Of a stretch of 64,000 nt of DNA, positions 27,265-39,500 are shown piece after piece. The first letter of the stretch is position 1. Each line of letters begins with the position of its first letter. The notes below the pieces were generated by a model. The model was not told the DNA's origin. It saw only the letters and a program-made list of their open reading frames with translations, and made no database searches. Origin of the DNA: Vibrio sp. NTOU-M3 (GTDB taxonomy: Bacteria; Pseudomonadota; Gammaproteobacteria; Enterobacterales; Vibrionaceae); assembly GCF_040869035.1 (NCBI RefSeq), contig NZ_CP162100.1, forward strand, positions 1,674,001-1,738,000, in the 5' to 3' direction. A program made the translations under genes and the position numbers.

Positions 27265-28362
27265 ATGAACGTACATCAATTTCAACCTGATTTACCACCT
27301 CCATCAAATACAGTTGGACTTGTTGGGTGGTTGCGTAAGAATCTTTTTAATGGACCCGTTAACTCCGTTTTGACCGTCATTATTGCTTATTTTGCCTTCA
27401 TGGGAATTTGGGCAATTATTGATTGGGCATTTTTAAAAGCTGACTGGATTGGCACGACACGAGATGCTTGTAGTCGTGAAGGCGCGTGTTGGGTATTTAT
27501 TAGCGTCCGATGGGAACAGTTCATGTATGGGTTCTACCCACAAGAAGAACTGTGGCGCCCTCGTTTGTTCTATATCACACTTGCCATATTTACCGTACTG
27601 CTAGCCTATAAAAAAACGCCAAAACGCATGTGGATATGGTTATTCTTCGTCAATATCTACCCCTTTATCATTGGCGCACTTTTGTATGGCGGCGTCTTCG
27701 GATTAGAAGTAGTCGATACACATAAATGGGGTGGATTACTAGTCACACTTATTATCGCCCTTGTTGGTATTGTGGTATCACTCCCCATCGGCGTCGCTCT
27801 GGCATTAGGTCGACGCTCAGAAATGCCTATCATACGCAGCATTTGTACGGTCTATATTGAGATCTGGCGGGGTGTTCCGTTGATCACAGTTCTGTTTATG
27901 GCGTCAGTGATGTTGCCACTATTCCTCGCAGAAGGTTCTGAGACCGATAAGCTGATTCGTGCGCTAATTGGTGTCGTTATGTTCAGCGCAGCGTATATGG
28001 CAGAAGTTGTACGTGGTGGCCTTCAGGCGATTCCAAAAGGACAATATGAAGCGGCAGATGCCCTTGGATTGAGTTATTGGAAAAAGATGGGACTTATTAT
28101 TTTGCCACAAGCGCTTAAAATCACGATTCCATCGATTGTAAATACTTTTATCGGACTCTTTAAAGATACAAGCCTTGTCCTTATTATCGGTATGTTTGAT
28201 GTACTGGGTATTGGACAAGCCGCGAATACCGATCCCGAATGGCTTGGTTTTGCTACTGAAAGTTACATATTTGTCGCGTTAGTGTTCTGGGTATTTTGTT
28301 TCGGCATGTCGAGATACTCGATATGGCTAGAGAACAAACTTCATACCGGTCACAAACGATAA
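27265..28362 (+). CDS. aapM: Amino acid ABC transporter permease AapM
   Basis: 365 residues, the second permease subunit. Several membrane segments lie in the N-terminal half ([30 protein letters not shown]). The permease domain opens with [32 protein letters not shown]. The EAA loop is [24 protein letters not shown], followed by [18 protein letters not shown], typical of this family. It is immediately downstream of aapQ (1-base gap), and the ATPase gene follows after 22 bases. Overall it resembles AapM/BztC. Confidence 0.94.
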   Translation: MNVHQFQPDLPPPSNTVGLVGWLRKNLFNGPVNSVLTVIIAYFAFMGIWAIIDWAFLKADWIGTTRDACSREGACWVFISVRWEQFMYGFYPQEELWRPRLFYITLAIFTVLLAYKKTPKRMWIWLFFVNIYPFIIGALLYGGVFGLEVVDTHKWGGLLVTLIIALVGIVVSLPIGVALALGRRSEMPIIRSICTVYIEIWRGVPLITVLFMASVMLPLFLAEGSETDKLIRALIGVVMFSAAYMAEVVRGGLQAIPKGQYEAADALGLSYWKKMGLIILPQALKITIPSIVNTFIGLFKDTSLVLIIGMFDVLGIGQAANTDPEWLGFATESYIFVALVFWVFCFGMSRYSIWLENKLHTGHKR

Positions 28363-28384
28363 TCATAAAGCTCAAGGACGTATT

Positions 28385-29134
28385 ATGACGCAACAACAAG
28401 AACACATGATCCAAATTAAAGACATGAATAAGTGGTATGGAGAGTTCCATGTCCTTAAAAACATTAATCTCGACGTAAAGAAAGGCGAAAAAATAGTTAT
28501 CTGCGGCCCTTCTGGTTCTGGCAAATCAACAATGATTCGCTGTATCAACCGTTTAGAAGAACATCAAAAAGGGCAAATAATTGTCTCAGGTAATGAGCTT
28601 ACTGACGATCTCAAAAACATCGAAGCAGTTCGCCGTGAAGTCGGCATGTGTTTCCAACACTTTAACCTCTTCCCTCACCTTACGGTGCTTGAGAACTGCA
28701 CTCTAGCACCAATCTGGGTTAAGAAGATGCCTAAAGACGAAGCTGAAGCCATTGCGATGAAGTATTTGGAACGTGTAAAAATTCCTGAGCAAGCAGACAA
28801 ATACCCAGGTCAACTCTCTGGTGGTCAGCAACAACGCGTGGCGATTGCACGTTCACTGTGTATGAACCCACAAGTCATGCTGTTTGACGAACCCACTTCA
28901 GCACTCGATCCTGAAATGGTACGTGAAGTACTAGATGTTATGGTAGAGCTTGCAGAAGAAGGCATGACTATGTTGTGTGTGACACACGAAATGGGATTTG
29001 CAAAGGAAGTCGCTGATCGGGTTATTTTTATGGATGCCGGTGAGATTATTGAAGAGAACAACCCGGTTGATTTCTTTGAGAACCCTCAATCCGACCGCAC
29101 TCAAAACTTCTTGGCACAAATCTTACATCACTAA
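28385..29134 (+). CDS. aapP: Amino acid ABC transporter ATP-binding protein AapP
   Basis: 249 residues, the cytoplasmic ATPase of the importer. Walker A is GPSGSGKST, the Q-loop region is [19 protein letters not shown], the signature is LSGGQQQR, Walker B is [12 protein letters not shown], and the switch histidine is in CVTHEMGFA. This is the GlnQ/AapP class of polar amino acid importers. It is the last gene of the operon and is followed by a terminator. The ATG at 28385 comes 22 bases after the aapM stop, with AAGGACG upstream. Confidence 0.95.
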   Translation: MTQQQEHMIQIKDMNKWYGEFHVLKNINLDVKKGEKIVICGPSGSGKSTMIRCINRLEEHQKGQIIVSGNELTDDLKNIEAVRREVGMCFQHFNLFPHLTVLENCTLAPIWVKKMPKDEAEAIAMKYLERVKIPEQADKYPGQLSGGQQQRVAIARSLCMNPQVMLFDEPTSALDPEMVREVLDVMVELAEEGMTMLCVTHEMGFAKEVADRVIFMDAGEIIEENNPVDFFENPQSDRTQNFLAQILHH

Positions 29135-29150
29135 TATTGAATTTGCTCTC

Positions 29151-29177
29151 AAGGGGTGACTTATGTCGCCCCTTTTG
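29151..29177 (+). terminator. Terminator of the aapJQMP operon
   Basis: Stem 29151-29160 with 29165-29174 (10 bp, one G-U pair), 4-base loop, then TTTT-GC. It lies 16 bases after the aapP stop. Confidence 0.75.
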
Positions 29178-29326
29178 CATTGTTATATTGTGTTACATCT
29201 TTCAAAATACTTAAGTTTTTATTTCTATTATTATTTTATCTACAGCTACACCAATTGGGGCTTGATTTTTTTGCCTTTCGACCTCATAAATGTAGATATA
29301 AACATAAAACCCTTACGAGGAAGATT

Positions 29327-29989
29327 ATGAACAGTCCTATGTTTACCCGCACTTCTACTCAAGAAAGTGCACTGCAAACAAATAAAGTATTGCGTAACAC
29401 TTATGCACTACTTTCTATGACATTACTTTGGTCAGCCATCGTTGCTGGTGTCGCTATGGTGATGAACCTTCCTCACCCTGGCCTAATTATTACTTTAGTT
29501 GGCTTTTATGGCCTACTTTTCCTAACAGAGAAAAACCGCAATAACGGAATGGGCTTAGTGTTCACATTCCTTCTCACAGGTTTTATGGGTTACACTCTAG
29601 GTCCAATTCTGAACGCATACGTTGGCGCTGGAATGGGTGATTTGATTGTTACCGCATTAGGTGGTACTGCATTATCATTCTTGGCAGCCTCTGCTTATGC
29701 ACTGACAACTAAGCGTGATCTGTCTATGATGGGTGGCCTGATGCTGTCTCTATTTGTGGTACTGGTTGTGGGTATGATCGCAAGCTTCTTCATCCAATCC
29801 ACTGTACTTCATCTAGCTCTGAGCAGCCTATTCATTGTTTTCTCAACAATGGCAATCCTGATGACAACGCAAAGCATTGTACGTGGTGGCGAAACTAACT
29901 ACATTTCTGCAACCGTGACGCTTTACGTATCTATTTACAACATCTTCATTAGCCTACTTCAAATCTTAGGCATTATGAATGATGACTAA
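29327..29989 (+). CDS. yccA: Bax inhibitor-1 (YccA/YbhL-like) membrane protein
   Basis: 220 residues, an inner-membrane protein with seven hydrophobic segments. I chose the ATG at 29327 because GAGGAAG precedes it; the open frame extends upstream into non-homologous sequence. The N-terminal MNSPMFTRTSTQESALQTNKVLRNTYALLSMTLL pattern is typical of YccA, and the C-terminus SIYNIFISLLQILGIMNDD carries the conserved acidic end of the BI-1 family. In E. coli YccA interacts with and inhibits FtsH. In E. coli yccA lies beside tusE, as here. A strong terminator follows, so it is monocistronic. Confidence 0.92.
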   Translation: MNSPMFTRTSTQESALQTNKVLRNTYALLSMTLLWSAIVAGVAMVMNLPHPGLIITLVGFYGLLFLTEKNRNNGMGLVFTFLLTGFMGYTLGPILNAYVGAGMGDLIVTALGGTALSFLAASAYALTTKRDLSMMGGLMLSLFVVLVVGMIASFFIQSTVLHLALSSLFIVFSTMAILMTTQSIVRGGETNYISATVTLYVSIYNIFISLLQILGIMNDD

Positions 29990-30010
29990 TTAACGTCTTA
30001 CTGATTAAAC

Positions 30011-30045
30011 AAAGCCCGAAAGAATACTCTTTCGGGCTTTTTCTT
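30011..30045 (+). terminator. Terminator after the BI-1 gene
   Basis: Perfect 13-bp stem, 30011-30023 with 30028-30040, followed by TTCTTTATTT. Confidence 0.88.
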
Positions 30046-30116
30046 TATTTGTATATTGTGAAATTGGTCTTGGCTAAGCTACCCTATTCCATATCGTTGA
30101 TTTTAGGTTTAAGAAG

Positions 30117-30446
30117 ATGTTCGAATACAACGGCAAACAAATCGAAACGGATGCTCAAGGCTATTTACTTGACTATACGCAATGGGAAGAAGGCATGATC
30201 AAGGTGCTGGCTCAAGAAGAAGGTATTGAGTTAACAGAAGCGCATCTTGAAGTTATTCATTTTGTGCGTGACTTCTATGAAGAATTTAATACATCACCTG
30301 CTGTTCGAATGCTGGTCAAAGCAATGGAAAAAGCACATGGTCCAGAGAAAGGCAACAGCAAATACTTATTCAAGCTGTTTAAGCAAGGACCAGCTAAACA
30401 AGCAACAAAACTTGCAGGTCTGCCAAAACCAGCGAAGTGTTTATAA
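30117..30446 (+). CDS. tusE: Sulfur-carrier protein TusE (DsrC family)
   Basis: 109 residues. It takes persulfide sulfur from TusBCD and passes it to MnmA for 2-thiouridine in tRNA. The DsrC family signature is complete: [52 protein letters not shown], and the C-terminal LPKPAKCL with the sulfur-carrying penultimate cysteine. The tusBCD genes are not in this window. The neighbours (yccA, acylphosphatase, rlmI) match the E. coli region. Confidence 0.96.
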   Translation: MFEYNGKQIETDAQGYLLDYTQWEEGMIKVLAQEEGIELTEAHLEVIHFVRDFYEEFNTSPAVRMLVKAMEKAHGPEKGNSKYLFKLFKQGPAKQATKLAGLPKPAKCL

Positions 30447-30451
30447 TATGG

Positions 30452-30480
30452 TCCTGTAGCTTTTGGTAGCTACAGGATTT
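30452..30480. terminator. Bidirectional hairpin between tusE and acylphosphatase
   Basis: Perfect 10-bp stem, 30452-30461 with 30468-30477. It lies between the two convergent stops and overlaps the acylphosphatase stop codon. The T-run is short. Confidence 0.6.
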
Positions 30481-30742
30481 CAAACCCTTTGAATATCATA
30501 AAATCTATTGATTCTCTTGTAACCGTATCAACCCTTGCGGTTCGTGGTCCAACCTCTAACCACTTTGCCATTTGCTCTATCGCCCCCGAATCACCATTCA
30601 CGATAACTTCTACATCACCATTATTTAGATTCTTTGCGTAACCTACTAAACCAAGGCGCATTCCCTCATACGACGTGTGATAACGAAACCCCACCCCTTG
30701 AACTAGACCTGACACGATAAATTTTTCACACTTTTGAACCAT
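30470..30742 (-). CDS. acyP: Acylphosphatase
   Basis: 90 residues, hydrolysing acyl phosphates. I used the ATG at 30742, which has GAGGT upstream; the frame is open further, but the extra 44 residues do not belong to the family. The signature [18 protein letters not shown] contains the catalytic Arg, and [17 protein letters not shown] contains the catalytic Asn. The C-terminus is shorter and more divergent than usual ([13 protein letters not shown]). It is divergent from the chemoreceptor gene and convergent with tusE. In E. coli the homologue is yccX, also beside rlmI/tusE. Confidence 0.9.
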   Translation of the reverse strand: MVQKCEKFIVSGLVQGVGFRYHTSYEGMRLGLVGYAKNLNNGDVEVIVNGDSGAIEQMAKWLEVGPRTARVDTVTRESIDFMIFKGFEIL

Positions 30743-30833
30743 TCCGTATACCTCTCTGAATAAGTCTTTGATATATTTGCTTCGTTTATCAATACCCGCG
30801 AAGGAAAGCGGGCCTCTCCTGGAAGTAAATATT

Positions 30834-32237
30834 ATGAAAGAAATATCGTTTCGTTGGATCGACAAATACCTCATTCATCTTAAAATACAAGAAAAGTTTT
30901 ATTTGCTCTTCTTGCTCCCTGTATTGGCGCTCATCATATTAACTGCCGTACTAAACAATGCCACAAACGGCCTCATTGATTACCTGTATAAAGGTGAACT
31001 CATATTGATGCGCGATCTCATTGAAGCTGGCGATCTGACAAAACAACAAGTTGTAAACATCTTAGCCACTTCAGATACGATTTCTCTTGGTAGTGGTTCC
31101 GGTGCAATTTCAGTTTCCAATGGTGCTTTTAGTATAGTTGCCAGTCATAAACAAAGTTTATGGGGTGCACTGAATACCACGCATATCACTATAATTCTCG
31201 TTACACTAAGTATCATCGCAATGGGTGTTTACTACATCATGACATTCATTGGTGGAGCAATGTTTGCGATGAACAAAGCTCTCAACACATTGGCTGAAGG
31301 TGATCTTACCAACCGCATGAACTATTTTGCTGTCAGAGATGAATTCAGCACCATCGCTATTACCATTGATAAAGTAGCAGACCGCGAACAGAACTTAGTC
31401 CGTTCAATTCAAGAATCCATTGCATTGATGCAAAAAATTAGTTCAGATTTAAATGTATCAACACAACAAAGTTCCGAGGTATCAAACCATCAGCAGGAAC
31501 ATCTCAATTCACTAGCAAGTGCAACGGAGCAAATGGCTTCAACCATACGAGAAGTGGCTAACTTAGCCCATGATTCAAGCTCTCAAACGGATGATGCTCG
31601 CCGTGTCGCAGAGCAAGGCCAAGAAAAAGTCGGCCACACTTTAGGGTCCATTTCAGAACTGTCTCGCGAAATACAATCAGCCTCAGAAGCAGTCGCAGAG
31701 CTTGATGCAAATGCAGCCCAAATAGATGAAGTCATCACAGCAATTAATGGTATTTCAGAACAAACTAACCTTCTGGCTCTTAATGCCGCAATAGAAGCAG
31801 CACGAGCAGGTGAACAAGGGCGCGGATTTGCAGTCGTTGCAGACGAAGTTCGCGCGCTTGCAGGTAGAACTCAACAGTCAACGGTTGAAATCCAATCGAT
31901 GATCGAGGCGCTCCAGCGTAACAGTCAGTCACTGACACGTTTAATGGAAACAACTGTCACAAGTGCTAATAGTGGCCAAAAATTAATGAGTGAAGTTAAC
32001 ACTGAAATAGGTTCACTAGCAGATAAAAACCAAAGTATTTCTGATAGCAGTGTCCAAATTGCTACTGCCGCAGAAGAGCAAGGCGTCGTCGCAGACAACA
32101 TTGCCGCAAGTGTCGAAGAAGTGCGAAATCAATCTAATATGATTTGTGACATGATCAGCTCCACGAACAATAACATTGAGCAGCTAAGAGCTCAGAGTAA
32201 TTCCATGGAATCACTTTTAACCGGACTACGAGCATAA
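30834..32237 (+). CDS. Methyl-accepting chemotaxis protein
   Basis: 467 residues from the ATG at 30834, preceded by GGAAG; an upstream in-frame ATG at 30768 would extend into the acylphosphatase promoter and lacks a good site. Two membrane segments at about residues 23-43 and 128-150 enclose a small periplasmic domain of about 85 residues that I cannot assign to a sensor family. A HAMP-like region follows ([21 protein letters not shown]). The signalling tip is [20 protein letters not shown] followed by [20 protein letters not shown]. There is no C-terminal pentapeptide for CheR/CheB tethering. It reports to CheA/CheW; the ligand is unknown. Confidence 0.93.
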   Translation: MKEISFRWIDKYLIHLKIQEKFYLLFLLPVLALIILTAVLNNATNGLIDYLYKGELILMRDLIEAGDLTKQQVVNILATSDTISLGSGSGAISVSNGAFSIVASHKQSLWGALNTTHITIILVTLSIIAMGVYYIMTFIGGAMFAMNKALNTLAEGDLTNRMNYFAVRDEFSTIAITIDKVADREQNLVRSIQESIALMQKISSDLNVSTQQSSEVSNHQQEHLNSLASATEQMASTIREVANLAHDSSSQTDDARRVAEQGQEKVGHTLGSISELSREIQSASEAVAELDANAAQIDEVITAINGISEQTNLLALNAAIEAARAGEQGRGFAVVADEVRALAGRTQQSTVEIQSMIEALQRNSQSLTRLMETTVTSANSGQKLMSEVNTEIGSLADKNQSISDSSVQIATAAEEQGVVADNIAASVEEVRNQSNMICDMISSTNNNIEQLRAQSNSMESLLTGLRA

Positions 32238-32240
32238 CCA

Positions 32241-32269
32241 AAAGAGCCACCGCTAAGGTGGCTCTTTTA
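32241..32269 (+). terminator. Terminator after the first chemoreceptor
   Basis: Perfect 11-bp stem, 32241-32251 with 32257-32267, 5-base loop, T-rich right arm. Confidence 0.85.
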
Positions 32270-32334
32270 TTTGCTTTTCATAAACAGTTCAATGAAAATA
32301 CCCCACCTTTTCGAACAACCAATCGAGCATAATA

Positions 32335-33528
32335 ATGACGCCAGCAATCTACTTAGTAAAAGGCCGTGATAAATCTCTTCGTCGCAAACACCCATGGGTT
32401 TTCTCAAGAGGTATTAGTAAAGTCGAAGGCGAACCTGCATTAGGCCAAACCGTCGATGTTCTTGCTCATGACGGAAAGTGGCTTGCAAAAGCAGCATACT
32501 CACCCCATTCACAAATTCGAGCTCGCGTATGGAGTTTTGAAAAATGCCAAATCGACAAAGCATTTTTTATCAAACGGATTCAAGATGCACAGCTTCTTCG
32601 TGAAGATATTATTCAACGAGATGGGCTAACAGGATACCGATTGATAGCAGCAGAATCTGATGGCTTACCAGGGATTACCATTGATAAGTATCAAGATTTT
32701 TTAGTTTGCCAATTACTAAGTGCAGGTGCTGAGTACAATAAGTCTCTACTGGTTGAAGCGTTAAAAGAAGTTTTCCCAAGTTGTAGTGTTTATGAACGTT
32801 CTGATGTTGCAGTACGTAAGAAAGAAGGACTGAAAGAAACGACTGGCGTACTATTTGGTGATGAGCCCCCAAAATCTGTTGTTATCGAAGAAAATGGCGT
32901 AAAGATTAGCGTTGATATCGTTGAGGGACACAAGACTGGCTTCTATTTAGATCAGCGAGACAGCCGTCAGCAATCAATGAAATATGTTGAAGGTAAAGAA
33001 GTACTAAACTGCTTCTCTTATACAGGTGGCTTTGGCCTCTATGCTCTTAAGGGTGGAGCAAAACGTGTTATTAATGCGGACGTATCTCAACCAGCCCTTG
33101 ATACTGCAAAATACAATGCCGAACTGAACGAATTTGATATTTCAAAAAAACGTGCTGTATTCTTAAATGCTGATGTATTTAAACTGCTACGTGAATATCG
33201 AGATCAAGGTACTAAGTTTGATGTTGTCATCATGGACCCACCAAAGTTTGTTTCAGGAAAACAAAACCTAACATCGGGCGCTAATGGTTATAAAGATATC
33301 AACATGCTTGCTATGCAAATCCTAAAGCCTGGCGGTACCCTCCTAACCTACTCATGCTCGGGCTTGATGGGTGCAGATCTGTTCCAAAAAGTTATCGCCG
33401 ATGCCGCCGTTGATGCAGGAAGAAGTGTTAAGTTTGTTGAACGTTTTGAACAAGCGGCTGATCATTTGACTGATTCCGCATATCCAGAAGGCTTTTACCT
33501 AAAAGGCTTCGCGTGCAAAGTTCTTTAA
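32335..33528 (+). CDS. rlmI: 23S rRNA (cytosine-1962-C5)-methyltransferase RlmI
   Basis: 397 residues. It methylates C1962 of 23S rRNA (E. coli YccW). The N-terminal PUA domain ([24 protein letters not shown]) is followed by an EEHEE-like middle region. The methyltransferase core has [34 protein letters not shown] and the catalytic MDPPKF motif, and the conserved cysteine lies in YSCSGLM. It is monocistronic, between terminators, in the region corresponding to E. coli yccX-yccW. Confidence 0.96.
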   Translation: MTPAIYLVKGRDKSLRRKHPWVFSRGISKVEGEPALGQTVDVLAHDGKWLAKAAYSPHSQIRARVWSFEKCQIDKAFFIKRIQDAQLLREDIIQRDGLTGYRLIAAESDGLPGITIDKYQDFLVCQLLSAGAEYNKSLLVEALKEVFPSCSVYERSDVAVRKKEGLKETTGVLFGDEPPKSVVIEENGVKISVDIVEGHKTGFYLDQRDSRQQSMKYVEGKEVLNCFSYTGGFGLYALKGGAKRVINADVSQPALDTAKYNAELNEFDISKKRAVFLNADVFKLLREYRDQGTKFDVVIMDPPKFVSGKQNLTSGANGYKDINMLAMQILKPGGTLLTYSCSGLMGADLFQKVIADAAVDAGRSVKFVERFEQAADHLTDSAYPEGFYLKGFACKVL

Positions 33529-33560
33529 TGGAAGTTGAAGTGAACGAAGAATAAACAATA

Positions 33561-33584
33561 AAAAGGGCCTTTCGGCCCTTTTTA
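33561..33584. terminator. Bidirectional terminator, rlmI / giant adhesin
   Basis: Stem AAAAGGGCC (33561-33569) with GGCCCTTTT (33574-33582), TTTC loop. It is A-rich on one side and T-rich on the other, so it serves both convergent genes. Confidence 0.88.
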
Positions 33585-33585
33585 T

Positions 33586-36500
33586 TTAGTCTACATTTTT
33601 GACTGAAACCAGTTCGTTTAATAAACCAGTCATATCATTACTACTGATATAATCAGAGAATTGGCTCGCAGCATCTTGAAGAACAATGACTTGTGTATCC
33701 CCATCATGTTCAACCGTTAACTTCAAATCTGCTGATGATGAGTTAATATCACCTTCTACAGAAACAATAGTACTCGCCAATAAATCATCCATGGTCTCGT
33801 CTTCAGTTAGAAGTTCAGACAAATCTATTTGATCTTGCTGACGATTGAAGTCTGTGATGACATCTTCATGAACAGAGAATGGTTCATCTACCCATTTGAA
33901 AATGTCGTACCCTTCACCACCAGTAAGCAGGTCATCACCCGTTCCACCAATTAAGATGTCGTTACCAGCCCCGCCAACAAGCCTGTCGTTACCACTGCCA
34001 CCACGTAAACCGTCGTTGCCTTCACCGCCATCGAGCACATCGTCACCCGAACCACCAAACATAATGTCAACGCCGCCTTGACCATAAATATGGTCATCGC
34101 CACCGCCTCCATGGCCTAAGTCGACAAAGGCATTGCTGGTTCCGGAAATGCTCATAGCACTATCTTCGACATTGGAGTCTTCAAGGAAATCACCATCGTT
34201 ACCTTTCGAGAATGTTTCCAATACAGTTTGAGCATTATCTTGTTTGATTTTGGCTTGTTCATGGTCATCAATATTTGCATGGCTATCACCAAGATAAATG
34301 GTGTCATCACCCGATCCCATAAAGACATCATCACCCGCAGCACCCACATCAACCACCATTCCATTGATCGTTTCTTGATGTGTGAAGCTTTCAGTTGTCG
34401 CACCTGTGCCACTGATTCCTGAAGTTGACCAATACGCATACTCGCTTGACGAGTTTGCGTGAACAATTTGAACGGTATCAACTACATCACCTTCAGACTT
34501 AATATCAGGCGTAACGTTCACGCCATCAATTTCGAAGGATAATATACTTTCACTGCTGTCACCGTCGTTATCTTCCAGTTTGTAATTGAAGTTAACTTCA
34601 ACAGGTCTATCATCAGCTGCGCCATAGAACGTGTAGTTACCATCGTCCATATCGATTACTAATGAATGCTTAGAGTCAACATAAATAGAAAGTGTGTTTG
34701 TCGCGCTATCAAAGTGCGACGAAATCATCGAACTCGTTCCAGATTGCGATACAGAAGAGCCATTAAAAGTAAATGTTACCCCTTCAATCGTAATTGATTT
34801 CACGATAGCCCCATCACCACCAGAGTGAGAAGACAACAAGTTACCACCGACGTCTTGAACTACGGACTGAAGTAAGACTGGAGGTAAGTCGTTAACATCT
34901 GGAACCATAATTGCGTCGCTATCAACTTCTAAGAAGCCATCATAAGCGACTAGATCTAGTTGATCCGAATCCAAGTTCTCGCCAATACCGTAAGCTAACG
35001 CCGTCACATCGTACTCTTTTAGGTGATCAACCCACGTTTTCAGTTCGTCAGATTGTATCGAGTTAGGATCCCCATTATCGGAACCAGTCGGTTCACCGTC
35101 AGATAGGAAGTAACTTATATTAGAACCATTAGTGACCATGTTACCTTGGTTATCATCCCAAGCATTGTCCGCTCGCCAAAGTGCTGTGTCATAGTCAGTA
35201 CCACCTCCAGCACCTAATGATTCAATGTAATCTATTGCATCTTCAACGGAGACCCAAACGCTTGAACCGCTGCTATATACACTCGCAGTATATGAGAAAA
35301 CGACTATTTGAACTTTAGTATCCCCAAGAGCTTGATACTGATTCAGCATTTCGATGGCTGCATCTTTCATAACTTGTAGACGTGATACATCAACATTTGT
35401 ACTTGAACCAGTTTCAGCATCCCAGTTCATAGAACCGGAAATATCAAGTACAAGCTGTACATTTGCGCCAACCTTGGTTTCTGCATCAACATCATGGTGA
35501 ATTCGCTCAGCAACAGGCGAATCGTCTTCGACATTAATCGCAATATTACCAGAAGCATTGATACCAGCCTGATCTTCCACATTAATAGGCACATTAATGG
35601 TTAATGAATCTTCACCATTGGCGTTAGAATGATCAATACCACCACTTAGCTGCGTAGAAACTTGGCCATTATTGTCAACACTAATAGTAATAACATCTTC
35701 ACCTGAAGCACTACCTGTTAGCGTTTTACCATCCGATGACAATGTCCATGTTACCGTAGCACCATCACTTGTCAGTGTATCTGTTGGAGTGCCTAACGTA
35801 ACGTCAGCAATATGACCGCTTAAACTAACTGTTCCAGCATCTGTTACACTATTTGTCGTATCAGAATGACCTTCCAATGCTTGATCATCCACGATTCCAA
35901 GTGACAACCCTTCTTCAGAGACGTTTAGCTCAAGATCACCAACTGAAGGAGGCATATACGGATTAACCGCAAACGCTCCTGTGACACTATCTCCATCACC
36001 ATCAACTGCGGTAAACGTAAAATCAATATCCCCATCTCCTTGTGGGTTGGTCATAGGTTTATACTGGAGATATTCCCATTTACCTGTCGCAGGAGTTAAT
36101 TGGACGTCAAATACCAATTCTCCGTTTTCATCGCGACCAAGTAAACGATTCGGGTTTTGAGAGTCGATTGAAATAGTGATATTAGAACCATCAGCGGTTT
36201 GCAAACTACTTTCAGCACCCGTTAACTTAAGGCTTCCAAAACCATCTGCACCAAATTCAATCTGCAAGTTCCCCTCAGAACTCGCTATAGGTGTTTCGTT
36301 TGGCCCCAATAAGGAAACATTAACTGCAGAGCTGTCTGTTACTACTGGTCGATCGTCTTCTACCACAATGGTTAAGTCACCCGTAGAAGCGACCTGCCCA
36401 TCTGAAACAACGATGCTAAAGTTAAATGTAACAGTATCCTCAACCGTAGCATCTGGATGATCAATCGGGTGAGAAAGAGCTATATCGTAATTCCACGTCC

Positions 36501-39500
36501 CTTTACCTGACGTATTTGGCTCAGATAATGAAATTTCTGCCACGTTTCCTAAACTACTTGTCGAACCGACAAGTGTTTGAGATGTCGCATCCCAACTCCA
36601 TACGATAGATTCACCACCACTCATTAATCCTGTAGGACCAGTTAGAGATACAGAAAGTGTGTCACTATCAACGTCTCCTACTACAAATGAACCGCTTGCT
36701 GAGGCTGAGTTAGTCGTATCAGAAGAACCCTGACTATCTGCAATACCGTCGGCCAATCCCTCTTCAGAAACAACACTACCTTGAATCGATGTGATTGTTG
36801 GTGGCGCGTCATTATCTATAATCGTCGCGGTGCCGGTATCACTGCCTACCGTGCCGTCGCCCGCTGTTGCGGTAACCGTAAAGTCTTCGTTACCTTCGAA
36901 TACGGTATCGTTAGTCGTTGGGATAGTCACCGTCAGGTTGGTTTGACCCGCAGGGATGGTGTAGCTGCCATCTGTATTTGGATTCACCACCGTGCCATCA
37001 ACGGTAGTCACCACCATAGTACCAAAGTCATCAGCCTCTGCACTGCCCGTTTGGCTTGCAAGGTTGACGGTGACATCGGTATCCGCGGCTTGTGATAGGC
37101 TCACAGTAAAGACCGCGTCATCACCTTCGCTGACAGACACCGTCTCAGTGATTGAGACAGTTGGGCGATCGTCATTGCCGCCGTTCTCACCACCATCGGT
37201 GATGGTTGCGGTGCCAGTATCACTGCCCACTGCACCGTCGCCCGCTGTTGCCGTGACCGTGAAGTCTTCGTTACCTTCAAAGACCGTATCGTTGGTGGTT
37301 GGAATAGTGACTGTTAGGTTCGTTTGACCTGCTGGGATGGTGTAGCTGCCGTCTGTGTTTGGATTGACCACTGTGCCATCAGCGGTAGTCACCACCATGG
37401 CGCCAAAGTCGTCGCTGCTTGCTGAGCCAGTCTGGCTTGCAAGGTTAACGGTGACGTCGGTATCCGCGGCTTGAGACAAACTCACGGTAAAGACCGCGTC
37501 ATCGCCTTCGCTCACAGATACCGTTTCAGTAATTGAGACAGTTGGGCGATCATCATTGCCGCCGTTCTCACCACCATCGGTGATGGTCGCGGTGCCAGTA
37601 TCACTGCCCACGGTGCCGTCGCCCGCTGTTGCGGTAACCGTAAAGTCTTCGTTACCTTCGAATACCGTATCGTTGGTTGTAGGGATGGTGACTGTTAGGT
37701 TCGTTTGACCTGCTGGGATGGTGTAGCTGCCGTCTGTATTTGGATTCACCACCGTGCCATCAGCGGTGGTCACCACCATGGTACCGAAGTCGTCGCTGCT
37801 TGCTGAGCCAGTCTGGCTTGCAAGGTTGACGGTCACATCGGTATCCGCGGCTTGTGACAGGCTCACAGTAAAGACCGCGTCATCGCCTTCGCTGACAGAA
37901 ACAGTTTCCGTGATGCTAATGGTCGGGCGGTCATCATTGCCACCGTTCTCACCACCATCAGTGATGGTCGCCGTGCCGGTATCACTGCCGACAGTGCCGT
38001 CACCAGCGGTTGCGGTTACCGTAAAGTCTTCGTTACCTTCGAATACGGTATCGTTAGTCGTTGGGATAGTCACCGTCAGATTCGTTTGACCTGCTGGGAT
38101 GGTGTAGCTGCCATCTGTATTTGGATTCACCACCGTGCCATCAGCGGTGGTCACCACCATGGCGCCAAAGTCGTCGCTGCTTGCTGAGCCAGTCTGGCTT
38201 GCAAGGTTAACGGTGACGTCGGTATCCGCGGCTTGAGACAAACTCACGGTAAAGACCGCGTCATCGCCTTCGCTGACAGACACCGTCTCAGTGATTGAGA
38301 CAGTTGGGCGATCGTCATTGCCGCCATTCTCACCACCATCAGTGATGGTCGCCGTGCCAGTATCACTGCCCACCGTGCCGTCGCCCGCTGTTGCGGTAAC
38401 CGTAAAGTCTTCGTTACCTTCGAATACCGTATCGTTGGTGGTTGGGATAGTCACCGTCAGGTTCGTTTGACCTGCTGGGATGGTGTAGCTGCCGTCAGTG
38501 TTTGGATTAACAACGGTGCCGTCAGCGGTAGTCACCACCATGGCGCCAAAGTCGTCGCTGCTTGCTGAGCCAGTTTGGCTTGCAAGGTTAACGGTGACGT
38601 CGGTATCCGCGGCTTGTGACAGGCTCACGGTAAAGACCGCGTCATCGCCTTCGCTCACAGATACCGTTTCAGTAATTGAGACAGTTGGGCGATCATCATT
38701 GCCGCCGTTCTCACCACCATCAGTGATGGTCGCGGTGCCAGTATCACTGCCCACGGTGCCGTCACCAGCGGTTGCCGTTACCGTAAAGTCTTCGTTACCT
38801 TCGAAGACCGTGTCGTTGGTGGTTGGGATAGTCACCGTCAGGTTCGTTTGACCTGCTGGGATGGTGTAGCTGCCGTCAGTGTTTGGATTAACAACGGTGC
38901 CGTCAGCGGTAGTCACCACCATGGCGCCAAAGTCGTCGCTGCTTGCTGAGCCAGTTTGGCTTGCAAGGTTGACGGTGACGTCGGTATCCGCGGCTTGTGA
39001 CAAGCTCACAGTAAAGACCGCGTCATCGCCTTCGCTCACAGAAACAGTTTCAGTAATTGAGACAGTTGGGCGATCGTCATTGCCGCCATTCTCACCACCA
39101 TCAGTGATGGTCGCGGTGCCGGTATCACTGCCCACTGTGCCATCGCCAGCCGTCGCCGTTACCGTGAAGTCTTCATTACCTTCAAATACGGTGTCATCCG
39201 TGGTTGGAATGGTCACCGTCAGGTTCGTTTCACCCGCTGGAATGGTGTAGCTGCCATCTGTATTTGGATTGACCACCGTACCATCAGCGGTAGTCACCAC
39301 CATGGTGCCAAAGTCGTCGCTGCTTGCTGAGCCAGTTTGGCTTGCAAGGTTAACAGTGACGTCCGTATCCGCGGCTTGTGACAGGCTCACAGTAAAGACC
39401 GCGTCATCACCTTCGCTCACAGAAACGGTTTCCGTGATGCTAATGGTCGGACGGTCATCATTGCCGCCATTCTCACCACCATCAGTGATGGTCGCCGTGC

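Noticed and set aside
29156-29326. An N-terminal extension of the BI-1 protein starting in the aapP terminator
   Set aside because: The family start and a GAGGAAG site are at 29327, and the extension crosses a terminator hairpin.
30743-30874. A 44-residue N-terminal extension of acylphosphatase
   Set aside because: It would overlap the chemoreceptor start, has no family similarity, and the internal ATG at 30742 has a good ribosome-binding site.
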